Assembly: GCA_937123825.1 (NCBI GenBank)
Contig: CAKZKQ010000313.1
Coordinates: 1-64,000 of the forward strand
Reading direction: 5' to 3'
Source: an uncultured Pseudomonadota bacterium
GTDB lineage: Bacteria; Myxococcota_A; Bradymonadia; Bradymonadales; GCA-2716585
Length of the DNA stretch: 64,000 bases
Every line of letters begins with the position of its first letter. Positions within the stretch are counted from its first letter, which is position 1. The notes below the pieces were generated by a model. It did not search any database, was not told the origin of the DNA, and saw only the letters and a list, made by a program, of their open reading frames with translations. Positions 15,682 to 24,185 of the stretch are shown here, piece by piece. Position numbers and translations under genes: made by a program.

Positions 15682-17751
15682 TTGAGCCCCGTGAAACGCA
15701 ATCCAGACATCAGCCAAACCCCGTCGAACCCCACCCAAACACAGCGTCCAAAGCCTCCCGCAGCGGCGCTCTTGCTTGGACTGTGGCTGGGCGTAGCGTT
15801 GGTGGTCGCGTGCGACCAGCCCGCCGCCAACAACCACGCGCCAGCGGCCCAAGCCGCCCATCAGGGACAAAAACGAGCCGCCAAGGCCGCTCGCGACGAC
15901 GGGTCACCTCAGCGCTCAAACAAGGCGACTCCCCCTGCACAGCCGGGGGCGCCGCCCATCGCACAGGCTCCCCCAAAAGGCCCGGAGCTCAAGCCTGGGG
16001 ACAAGCTGATTCCGGCGGCAGAGCCTGTGGAGATCCCCGAAACCGACACGCGGCCCACCGCCGAGGATTACGCCACCAAAGACCACAGCTACGAGGTCTT
16101 GCTCCACTGGCGCAACCGCAAAAAATGGGGCACTTCGCCCAGCATGGGCGATCCCATCTACGGGCGCCTGCCGGGGGGTGTGAAGCTTGAGGACAGCGGC
16201 CCGCACCACAACATTTTGACCATGTGCAAGGAGCGCAAGACCAACTTCGCCGAGCCTCGGCTGATCGAATTGGTCAAATACGCGGCCAAAGCGGTGCACA
16301 CGGCCATGCCGGGGCCCAAGCTTCAGGTCTGCAACATGTCTGTGGAGGGCGGCGGACCGATGCCGTGGAGCAAGTCGCACGCGGCGGGGCGCGACGTGGA
16401 CTTTGCCTTCTTTGTGCACAAGGACGGTCAGCCTTACGAACTCAACACCATGCTGACCTTTGAGCGCGGCACCAAGCGCGTGCTCGACGAGTCGGTCTTC
16501 ACCTTTGACGTGGAGCGCAACTGGCTGCTGGTCAAAGCCCTGTTGACCCACCCGACCATCAAGGTCCAGTGGATCTTTGCGGCGCACGCGCTGCGGCGCG
16601 CGATGTTGGACCACGCCGTGGCCATCGGGGAGCCGCTGGAGGTGTTGATCAAGGCGCGTCAGTTGGTCAAGCAGCCGGGGGACAGCGCGCCCCACGACGA
16701 TCACTTCCATGTGCGGATTTACTGCGATCCGGGCGAGCGGATCCATGGGTGCCGGGACGCCGAGCCTTATTGGCCTTGGATCGAGATGAGGGACCCGAGG
16801 CTGGAGCTGCGGGCGGCGTCGTTGGCGCAGGGGCTGCGGGTGCGCAAAAAAGAGATGCGCTTGCTGGCCTACGAGCGGATCGAGGCGCGCAGGCTTTACG
16901 ATGCGGCCCCGGCCATCGCCGAGGTGGCGTTGATGGACCCCAACGGAGAGGTTCAGGCCAAGGCCATTGAGATGGTGGTGGACTGGGGCCAGCGCGCGGG
17001 GCTGCTGGCTTACACGCTGGAGAAGTTTTTGCGGCGCGCCGACGGGGGCATCAAGGTCGATGACCCTGACTTTACGGGCAAGCCGGTGGCGTTGACGGCC
17101 GAGGCCATGCGCGGCGCCCACCAGCCCTGGGAGATCGGGACCCACAAGAAGCGCCGCGCGGCGCACATCCGCAGAGCGTACGTCATCATCGGGCGGATGG
17201 GTTCGGTTGAGTTTGCGCCGCTTTTGGCCGACGCGCTGCGCTCCAAGCGCATCATCGAGGGCGGCAAGGGCACCCCAGAGGCGTTGTTGGCCGCCATCGC
17301 CGCTCGCCATGTCATGTCGCCGGTGCTGATCCCCTCGCTCATCGACGCGTTGGGGCATGACAACAGTGACGTGCGCGAGGCGGCCCAGACGGCGTTGCGC
17401 CGGATCACCAACCACACCATGAACTTGCGCGTGGGTCGCAGCGTGCCGCGCAAAAGCATTGATCAGGGGGTTGAATCCTGGCGAACCTGGTGGAATGCAC
17501 GCAAAGACACCCACGACCGTGACGTCCTATTGAAGGAGGGCTTCGCCAAGCATGGCCTCCAGATTGACTCCTGGAGGCCCGAAGCGCGGATCGTGGAGTT
17601 GGTCTCGGTCATGAAACACCCGGACCCGGTGGCTTACAACGCCGATCGGGTCTTGTCCTGGCTGACGGCCCGACGATCCATCCTCGATGCGACCTCCAGC
17701 GCCAAACGACAGCGCTGGCGAGATTGGATCGGCGTTAAGGACGATGACTGA
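15682..17751 (+). CDS. MepA-like murein endopeptidase (M74) fused to HEAT-like repeats
   Basis: 689 residues from a TTG (a GTG at 15691 is an alternative); no clear ribosome site. A signal ending VVAC (Cys44) suggests a lipoprotein. After a Pro/Ala linker (about 45-110) comes a penicillin-insensitive murein endopeptidase domain (about 130-370), with the zinc motif SHAAGRDVDF (His233, Asp240) and DDHFHVRI (His341, His343). MepA cleaves D-alanyl-meso-diaminopimelate cross-links. Residues about 375-690 are helical repeats of HEAT/PBS type (YERIEARRLYDAAPAIAEVA, read in parts; IPSLIDALGHDNSDVREAAQTALRR, read in parts). The repeat tail is not part of standard MepA and probably mediates contacts. 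The stop overlaps the next gene. Confidence 0.85.
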   Translation: MSPVKRNPDISQTPSNPTQTQRPKPPAAALLLGLWLGVALVVACDQPAANNHAPAAQAAHQGQKRAAKAARDDGSPQRSNKATPPAQPGAPPIAQAPPKGPELKPGDKLIPAAEPVEIPETDTRPTAEDYATKDHSYEVLLHWRNRKKWGTSPSMGDPIYGRLPGGVKLEDSGPHHNILTMCKERKTNFAEPRLIELVKYAAKAVHTAMPGPKLQVCNMSVEGGGPMPWSKSHAAGRDVDFAFFVHKDGQPYELNTMLTFERGTKRVLDESVFTFDVERNWLLVKALLTHPTIKVQWIFAAHALRRAMLDHAVAIGEPLEVLIKARQLVKQPGDSAPHDDHFHVRIYCDPGERIHGCRDAEPYWPWIEMRDPRLELRAASLAQGLRVRKKEMRLLAYERIEARRLYDAAPAIAEVALMDPNGEVQAKAIEMVVDWGQRAGLLAYTLEKFLRRADGGIKVDDPDFTGKPVALTAEAMRGAHQPWEIGTHKKRRAAHIRRAYVIIGRMGSVEFAPLLADALRSKRIIEGGKGTPEALLAAIAARHVMSPVLIPSLIDALGHDNSDVREAAQTALRRITNHTMNLRVGRSVPRKSIDQGVESWRTWWNARKDTHDRDVLLKEGFAKHGLQIDSWRPEARIVELVSVMKHPDPVAYNADRVLSWLTARRSILDATSSAKRQRWRDWIGVKDDD

Positions 17752-20700
17752 CTGCCCGGACGAATCGCTTTTTGTGGCCATGCTCCAGGGGGAATTGGCC
17801 GACGACGAGCGCGCGATGCTCGATGATCACATCGACGCGTGCCAGTGGTGTGCCCAACTGGTGGCGGATCTGGCCGCCCTGGACGCTTTTGGGCCACCTG
17901 CCGAGCAAGACGCCGTCCAAACGCCCACCATGGCCACCACCACGCTGGGCAGCCTGCACGCCCCCTCCCCATCCAAAAAACCTGCCGCCTTGCTGCCCGC
18001 CGAAGACGAGAAGTCGATGGGCGAGTATGAGTTGCAGGAGATTTTGGGCCAGGGCGGCATGGGGGTGGTGTATCGGGCAAGGCACACGACCACGGGGTTG
18101 CCCGTGGCGCTCAAGACCCTCAAAAAGCCTCACGCGCGGTTGATGCGGGGGATGCGTCTGGAGATCCAGGCGTTGCGGCGCCTGGACCATCCGGGGATCG
18201 TCAAGGTGCTCGACGACGGGGTGGAGAAGGACTGCCCGTGGTACGCCATGGAGTTGGTCGACGGCCAGACGCTCAAAGACGCGATGCGGACCCAGGCTTC
18301 GCCGCAAGACACCTCGGTGACGCAGTTGACGGTGAGCGACACGGTGCACAGCGGCGCGCTTCATGGCGGCACGCGCCTGATGCCGCTCTCGGGTCTGGAC
18401 TCAGCGCACGACAGCGGCGCACAGGACCGCAAAAGCCGCCGCAAGAGTGTGGAGATCGACGCCGAAGCGCTCTACGCCAGCGTCGAGGACTTCTCCCCGC
18501 TGCTGCGCCCCCAGGATCCCCCTGCCGCCCAACAAAACCCCCACCATCACGCGCTCGACGAGCGCACCACCGGGTTGCTCATCGCCGTGGCCCAGCTTTG
18601 CCACGCGCTGGCCTACCTTCACGGCGAGGGGCTGGTGCACTGCGATCTCAAGCCGGCCAACGTGTTGCTTTCGGCCAAAGAGGGCCACGCGGTGTTGGTG
18701 GACTTTGGTTTGGCCGCTCAAAAGAGCCACCGGGTGGACCCGGACGCCCTCATCGACGCCGGATACCGCGACGGCACCGCGCTCTACATGTGCCCCGAGC
18801 GGATCGAAGGCCGCCACTTTGACGCCCGCGCTGACCTTTACGCGCTGGGCTGCATCCTCTACGAGATCTTCGCGGGCCGCGCCCCGTTTCTGGGCCCCGA
18901 CGCGCGCTCGGTGCTGGTTTGCCACGTCACCCTCCCCCCGCGCCGCCCCTCTGAGTTTGGCGCCACCATCCCAGCGCACCTCGAAGCGCTCATCATGCGC
19001 CTGCTGGCCAAGTCCCCCAACGAGCGCCCCGGCCACGCCCAGGCCATCCTCAACGCCCTGGCCCAAATGGGCATCACCGCCCACTTCCCCACCCCACCGC
19101 CCACCCCGCAGCCCCACCTCTACGCCCCGCCGCTCTGGGGCCGCGACGGCCTCCAGACCACCCTCCTCAACCACCTCCAAGCCACCCAATCCCCCCCCGG
19201 CACCCTCCAAACGCTCTCCGGCCCCAGCGGGGTTGGAAAAACTCGCCTGACCATGGAACTGATCCAACGGGCACGGATGGACAAGCGCCTGGTCTTGACC
19301 GGGCAGTGCGCCAGCGACGGCGCCAAGCGCCCGCTGGGCGTCATGATCGCCGTGCTCCAACAGATCGCCGACGTTTGCCGAGCCAGCGGCCAGGAGGCCA
19401 CCGATCTGGCCTTTGGCCCCCGCGGCCCCCTGCTCCACCCGTTTGCGCCCTTTTTGAGCCGATTGCCCGGGCAGCGTCAGTACCCCGAACCAGCGCCCTT
19501 GCCGCCCGACTCGGCCCGGCTGCGCCTCTTTGAAGCCCTCATCCAGACGCTGGACGCCTTCACCCAGGGCGAACCGCTCCTGCTGGTCTTTGACGACCTG
19601 CACTGGGCCGACCCGCTCTCGCTGGCGTTCTTGGAGCACCTGCACCAAAACGCGCTGGCCAAGCGGCCCTGGATGGTGCTGATCAATGCACGCGGCGAGT
19701 CGTCTTCGAGGGCCGTGTTGAAGTTGTTGGACGCGCCTGGGGCGGTGCGCCATGAGTTGGAACGGCTGACCGACGCCGAGATCGCCTCGATGACGGCCAG
19801 CATGTTGGGCTTGGAGCGTGCGCCTGAGGCGCTGGAGCAGTTTGTGGTCCAGCAGGCCAGCGGCAACCCATTCTTTGTGGCCGAGTACCTGCAAATGGCC
19901 CTCGACGAGGGGATTTTGGGTCTTGATGGGCAGGGGCAATGGCGCCTGGGTGGTTTGGACGAGACCTTTGTCAGCGGCATGCGCGTGTTGCCCACCCCCA
20001 GGTCCATCCAGAGCCTCATCGCCGGTCGCCTGGGCGGTCTGGACGACGCCGCAGGGCGGCTCTGCGTCGCCGCCGCGATCCTGGGCCGCGATGCGCAGGT
20101 CGATGTGCTCCAGGAGGTCGCTGGGTTGGAAGAAGGCTCGTTCTGGTCGGCGCTGAGCACGCTGCGCAGGCGGCAGATCCTGGAAGACAGCGATCTGGAG
20201 CAAGTCCGCTTCATCCACGACAAGCTGCGTGAGGCGTCCCTTGGGCGCCTTCCGCCGGACCATGCCCAGCGCTGGCACCAGCGCGCGGCCTGGCAGCTCT
20301 CGCTGCGCGACGACATCGAGCCGGCGCGTCTGGCCTGGCACTGGTCCCAGGCGGGGCGCGCGGACGAGGCGCGACAGGCTCACCTCCAGGCGGCGCAGCG
20401 CGCCCTGGAGCGTTACGCACACGACGACGCCGAAAGCCATCAGCGCGCCGCCATCGCGCTGGGCGCCGACCCGGGACAGACCTTGGAGCACACCCTGGAG
20501 TTGATCGAGGAGATGCTCATCCCGCGCGGGGCCCCGGAGGTGGCGCAGATGCTCGATGAGGCGCTGGAGCTGGCCCGCGCGCTGGGGCGCCGTCGCCTGG
20601 AGGCCAAGACGCTCAGCCTCAAGGGCACCGCCGACCAGAACACGGGGCGCTTGGACGACTCCATCGCCCATTTTCAGGCCGCCGCCGACCTCTTTGCCGC

Positions 20701-21940
20701 CCTGCGGGAGCCGCAGCAGGAGGGCACGGCGCTCAACGGCGTCGCCACCGGGCATCGGCTCAAGGGTCAGGCCGAGGTCGCGCTCTCCCTTTTTCCCAAA
20801 GTCATCGAGCTGCAGAAGATGGGCGCGGATCAGCGCGCCGAGGGCATCGCGCTCAACGACTATGGTCTGGTGTTGATGGATTTGGCCCACTTTGGGCAGG
20901 CGGCCAGCTATTTTGAAGACGCCATGACGCTCTTTGAGGAGGTGGGGCACCGCTTTGGGGTCGGCTGCGTGTACAACAACCTGGCGTTGATGGCCGACCG
21001 GCGAGGCATCATCCCGCGAGCCCAGGCCCTCTACGGCTGCGCGCTGGACGTCTTTGAAGAGATCGGCCACTTGCAGGCCGCCAGCATCACCACACACAAC
21101 ATCGCGCTGATCCACGCGCGGCAAGGCGAGCCAGATTTGGCGCTGCCGCTCTTCAAGCGGGCCATGGAGGGGCACCGGCAGGTGGGCTTTAAGTTTGGGC
21201 ATGGCAACAGCGCCCAGGCCATCGCGGGCTTGCTCCTGGAGGAGGGGCACCACCACGACGCCCTCTTGCACGCGGAGCAGGCGGTGCAGATGCTGGAGTC
21301 GGTCAACGCCTACAAGAACAGCGCGGTGGCGGCCTTGACCCTGGGCCGGGTGCATCGGGCGCTGGGCCAACATGATCAGGCCCGCGCCGCGCTGGAGCGC
21401 AACCTGGAGAACCTCAAGGTCCACGCCAACCCCCACATGGCCATCCTGACCCACACCGAGTTGGCGCGGATGGCCATGAACGCGGGGCACCTGCAGCGCG
21501 CCCACGACATCCTCCAGGAGGCACAAAAAGAGCCCTTGCCGCGCAGCGACCATGCGCGCGCTGCGGTGCAGGGCTCCATGGACCTCTTCTGGGGGATTTG
21601 GTGCCGCCATCAGGGGCTTTTTGACATCAGCATGGAGCACCTGCGTCAGGCGCTGGAGCACTTTGGACAGAGCAACGACACCCTCAGCGCCTTGCGCGCC
21701 TTGTGCCAGCAGGGGTTGACGGCGTTGGCCGCGGGCCAAAGCGCAGCGGGCGTTTATGACAGCGCCAGGGAGTTGTGGGGAGAGCTTTCAAGCGGCCACC
21801 AGCGCCGGGGTCAAGAAACGCTGGCCATGCTCCGGGACGCCATGGAGGCTCACCTTGAGGGCGCTCCGATGTGCCGGGGCGAGCGCCGCAGCGCGCTCTC
21901 AAAGGGGCTCTTGGGGGCCATCGACGCCATGGATCGGTGA
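17744..21940 (+). CDS. zinc finger-Ser/Thr kinase-AAA ATPase-TPR regulator
   Basis: 1398 residues. The ATG at 17744 follows AAGGA and overlaps the upstream stop by eight bases. Domain order: an anti-sigma-type zinc finger (His29-x3-Cys33-x2-Cys36); a Ser/Thr kinase (about 94-440) with GQGGMG, Lys124, HCD (299-301, in place of HRD), DFG (320-322) and a 90-residue insertion (about 183-272) before the catalytic loop; an AAA/NACHT-like ATPase with GPSGVGKT (493-500) and LLLVFDDLHWAD (Walker B Asp617-Asp618); then TPR repeats (about 870-1330). The architecture matches PknK-like sensory kinases of myxobacteria. It is coupled to the MepA-like gene, suggesting envelope stress control. HCD kinases may be weakened but keep the catalytic Asp. 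Confidence 0.9.
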   Translation: MTDCPDESLFVAMLQGELADDERAMLDDHIDACQWCAQLVADLAALDAFGPPAEQDAVQTPTMATTTLGSLHAPSPSKKPAALLPAEDEKSMGEYELQEILGQGGMGVVYRARHTTTGLPVALKTLKKPHARLMRGMRLEIQALRRLDHPGIVKVLDDGVEKDCPWYAMELVDGQTLKDAMRTQASPQDTSVTQLTVSDTVHSGALHGGTRLMPLSGLDSAHDSGAQDRKSRRKSVEIDAEALYASVEDFSPLLRPQDPPAAQQNPHHHALDERTTGLLIAVAQLCHALAYLHGEGLVHCDLKPANVLLSAKEGHAVLVDFGLAAQKSHRVDPDALIDAGYRDGTALYMCPERIEGRHFDARADLYALGCILYEIFAGRAPFLGPDARSVLVCHVTLPPRRPSEFGATIPAHLEALIMRLLAKSPNERPGHAQAILNALAQMGITAHFPTPPPTPQPHLYAPPLWGRDGLQTTLLNHLQATQSPPGTLQTLSGPSGVGKTRLTMELIQRARMDKRLVLTGQCASDGAKRPLGVMIAVLQQIADVCRASGQEATDLAFGPRGPLLHPFAPFLSRLPGQRQYPEPAPLPPDSARLRLFEALIQTLDAFTQGEPLLLVFDDLHWADPLSLAFLEHLHQNALAKRPWMVLINARGESSSRAVLKLLDAPGAVRHELERLTDAEIASMTASMLGLERAPEALEQFVVQQASGNPFFVAEYLQMALDEGILGLDGQGQWRLGGLDETFVSGMRVLPTPRSIQSLIAGRLGGLDDAAGRLCVAAAILGRDAQVDVLQEVAGLEEGSFWSALSTLRRRQILEDSDLEQVRFIHDKLREASLGRLPPDHAQRWHQRAAWQLSLRDDIEPARLAWHWSQAGRADEARQAHLQAAQRALERYAHDDAESHQRAAIALGADPGQTLEHTLELIEEMLIPRGAPEVAQMLDEALELARALGRRRLEAKTLSLKGTADQNTGRLDDSIAHFQAAADLFAALREPQQEGTALNGVATGHRLKGQAEVALSLFPKVIELQKMGADQRAEGIALNDYGLVLMDLAHFGQAASYFEDAMTLFEEVGHRFGVGCVYNNLALMADRRGIIPRAQALYGCALDVFEEIGHLQAASITTHNIALIHARQGEPDLALPLFKRAMEGHRQVGFKFGHGNSAQAIAGLLLEEGHHHDALLHAEQAVQMLESVNAYKNSAVAALTLGRVHRALGQHDQARAALERNLENLKVHANPHMAILTHTELARMAMNAGHLQRAHDILQEAQKEPLPRSDHARAAVQGSMDLFWGIWCRHQGLFDISMEHLRQALEHFGQSNDTLSALRALCQQGLTALAAGQSAAGVYDSARELWGELSSGHQRRGQETLAMLRDAMEAHLEGAPMCRGERRSALSKGLLGAIDAMDR

Positions 21941-21962
21941 GGTGTGGTGGGAGCGGGTCAGC

Positions 21963-23297
21963 TCAGGGGCGCAGGTTGACGTCGATCCAGACCAGGCGAT
22001 GGTCGGAGGCCTCCACGAGGGACGACTGAGCGCTCTCGGGTGCGGGCCAGAAGACGCCGGAGTCCGTCACGCCGAGGGTTTTGGAGGGCAGGACGTAGTC
22101 GAGCCTGAGGTTGCCCACGCGCGCGTCTTCAAAGTCGGTGGTGTCGTGTTGGGGTTGGCCTTTGTGGTTGGCGTTGATGCCCTGGTCGGCCTGCGCAAGG
22201 CCGCCGTCGCCGGCGGGGATGGGCTGTGGGTTGACGGCGGGGTGCTCCAGGAGTTGGGCGATGGCCCCGGCGGCGCTGTCTCCGTCGTTGGGGTCGGCGT
22301 TGAGGTCTCCGGCGATGACAAAGTGGGCGCCAGCGTCGAGGCCACCGGCGCGACCGGCGTCGTCCTGAATGTAGGTGGCGGCTTGATCGCCGGTGAGGTA
22401 GTCCGCCCACAGGCGCAGCTCGTCAAAGTTGCGCCGCCCGTTGCGGTCTTCGGGGCCATCAAAGACGGGGGGCGTGGGGTGGCTCAGGAGAAAGTGGAGG
22501 GTCTGGTCGTCGATTTGGACGGGCAGATCGACGTGGTTTTTGCTCGACAGGACCATAACCTCGGCGGCCTCGGCGCTGTAGAAGTCGCCGGGGAACATGT
22601 TGTCGGGCATGGCGGACCACTTGAGGTTCTGAAAGGTCCGCACGGCGTCGCGGTCAAGCGGGTATTTTGAGAGCACGGCGAAGGCGTATTGACCAGGGAA
22701 AACCCCAAAGCCCAGGCTGTCGCCGCCGTAGGCGCCCGAGCCGGGCTCGGTGACCACCTGGCCGTTGTTGTCCAGGTCCACCCCCGAGGGTTGTCCGGTG
22801 TTGGAGGCGAAGACCATCTGGTGGGGGTAATCGATGGACTCGACGTCCTGGGCCTGGGCGACCGCCAGGAAGTTGTCTGCAAAGCGTGACAGACCCTGTC
22901 CCTGGGCGTCGTAGTCAAACTCACACAGAAGCAGGACGTCGGGGCGGACGCGCTGGATGACCTCGGCCACGGCCTTGGCCTGGGCGTGTTCGGGGTCGGC
23001 CAGATCGGTGGCCAGCTGACCCTGGGCGGCGCGGTGGAACGAGACGTTGTACGTGGCGACCCGAACCACAAGGGGCTCGGTCACGGCGTCGGGCTCCTGA
23101 GCGTCCTCTGGCGCGTCTTCGTTCTGGGCGTCTTCAACGGGGTTTGCGGCGTCGGCCCCGCCGGACGATTGCTGCGCGGGGGTACCGCAGGCCACCAGGA
23201 GCCCCAGGACTGCCGCCAGAAACCACGCGGCGGCGCGGACCAAAGGGCGTCCCTTCAAGGTTTTCAAGCCGGTCGTGTGATGAATCCCAGTGCGCAT
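21963..23297 (-). CDS. secreted endonuclease/exonuclease/phosphatase-fold lipoprotein
   Basis: 444 residues from the ATG at 23297 (GGGAGA upstream), with a lipobox LLVAC and an acidic linker. The EEP/DNase I-like domain has VATYNVSFH (Asn of motif I), LLLCEFDYD (metal Glu), IAGDLNADPND (Asp/Asn), LDYVLPS and the terminal ASDHRLVWIDV (catalytic Asp-His). All key residues are present, so it should be an active phosphodiesterase or nuclease outside the inner membrane. It could scavenge extracellular DNA or act on phospholipids; the fold alone does not say which. It is convergent with the giant kinase gene. Confidence 0.87.
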   Translation of the reverse strand: MRTGIHHTTGLKTLKGRPLVRAAAWFLAAVLGLLVACGTPAQQSSGGADAANPVEDAQNEDAPEDAQEPDAVTEPLVVRVATYNVSFHRAAQGQLATDLADPEHAQAKAVAEVIQRVRPDVLLLCEFDYDAQGQGLSRFADNFLAVAQAQDVESIDYPHQMVFASNTGQPSGVDLDNNGQVVTEPGSGAYGGDSLGFGVFPGQYAFAVLSKYPLDRDAVRTFQNLKWSAMPDNMFPGDFYSAEAAEVMVLSSKNHVDLPVQIDDQTLHFLLSHPTPPVFDGPEDRNGRRNFDELRLWADYLTGDQAATYIQDDAGRAGGLDAGAHFVIAGDLNADPNDGDSAAGAIAQLLEHPAVNPQPIPAGDGGLAQADQGINANHKGQPQHDTTDFEDARVGNLRLDYVLPSKTLGVTDSGVFWPAPESAQSSLVEASDHRLVWIDVNLRP

Positions 23298-23364
23298 GGA
23301 TGTCTCCCAGATGGATTGGGTGGGTTGGCCGCCCCGGCGGCGATGTGTGCCGGGGCAATGGGCC

Positions 23365-23997
23365 TTATTTTTCATCGAAGCGCAACTCAAACTGCTTGAT
23401 TTCGGCCTTGGAGACCACCGGATCGTCGTCAAGGGAGATGAGCACGGTCAGGTAGATGGTTTTGCCGGACCACTTTGCCATCGGGATCGTGTCCACGCCC
23501 AGCCCAACAACGTCGCGCTCAAAGACGGTCTGGCCTTTTGAGGTCTGGGTGACGCGGCTCCAGCGGTGCTCCGAGGGGCTCTTGTAGTAGAGATAGTGGT
23601 GGCCGACGTCGTCCAGAAAGAGCCGGTAGCTGGCGTCGCGCTTGCCTTCGGCCATGCCCGTGCCGGGGCAAAACGGCAGCGGTGCCTTGTCGGGGTCTTT
23701 GTAGCATTGGTCAGGGTCGAAACCGGCCACGAGCTGGCTGGCCACGGCCTTGTTGGTCGTCACGCTCAGTTGGACGGTCTGGGGCGGTCCATCGACCGTC
23801 ACGCGCAGCGTCCACGGCGCCTTGTCGAGCTTCAAGATCGAGGCGGCCTGAGGCTGCACAAGCTGGCTCTTTTGCACCACCCCCACCGACCACGCGCGGG
23901 CCTTTGTCTTTGGCGCGCCCCCGTCCCCAGCGCTGGCCGCCACCGCCGCGATCATCACCGTCGCCAACACCGCCGCGCCCGTTATCTTTGCCGACAT
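23365..23997 (-). CDS. secreted protein of unknown function
   Basis: 210 residues from the ATG at 23997 (MSAKITGAAVLATVMIAAVAASAG), a Sec signal peptide with a likely type I cleavage after ASA; AAGGGG lies upstream. The mature protein is mainly beta with short motifs (WTLRVTVDGPPQTVQLSVTT, read as strands; YRLFLDDVGHHYLYYKS), perhaps a periplasmic beta-sandwich. It carries a Cys pair (CYKDP...PFCPG). I do not recognise a family. The nuclease-fold lipoprotein gene lies 67 bases downstream on the same strand, so they may be co-transcribed. Confidence 0.72.
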   Translation of the reverse strand: MSAKITGAAVLATVMIAAVAASAGDGGAPKTKARAWSVGVVQKSQLVQPQAASILKLDKAPWTLRVTVDGPPQTVQLSVTTNKAVASQLVAGFDPDQCYKDPDKAPLPFCPGTGMAEGKRDASYRLFLDDVGHHYLYYKSPSEHRWSRVTQTSKGQTVFERDVVGLGVDTIPMAKWSGKTIYLTVLISLDDDPVVSKAEIKQFELRFDEK

Positions 23998-24185
23998 CCA
24001 CCACCCCTTCGCCCCAGTCAGGGCCACACGGCCCACTTAAAGCCTTGTTTTCCTATCGCAGATCTATCAATCGCATCATTGGCGGTCTTCTTCCCGTCAA
24101 CCGCGCTCGAATTGACGGGCATCGGCCGGGTCTGGCACAGGGTGTGCTCAAGGACGCCGACGCACCATGTTGCAAGGAGAATGAC

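Noticed and set aside
18401..21739. An 1112-codon minus-strand frame
   Set aside because: Shadow of the kinase-ATPase-TPR gene, no motif and no ribosome site.
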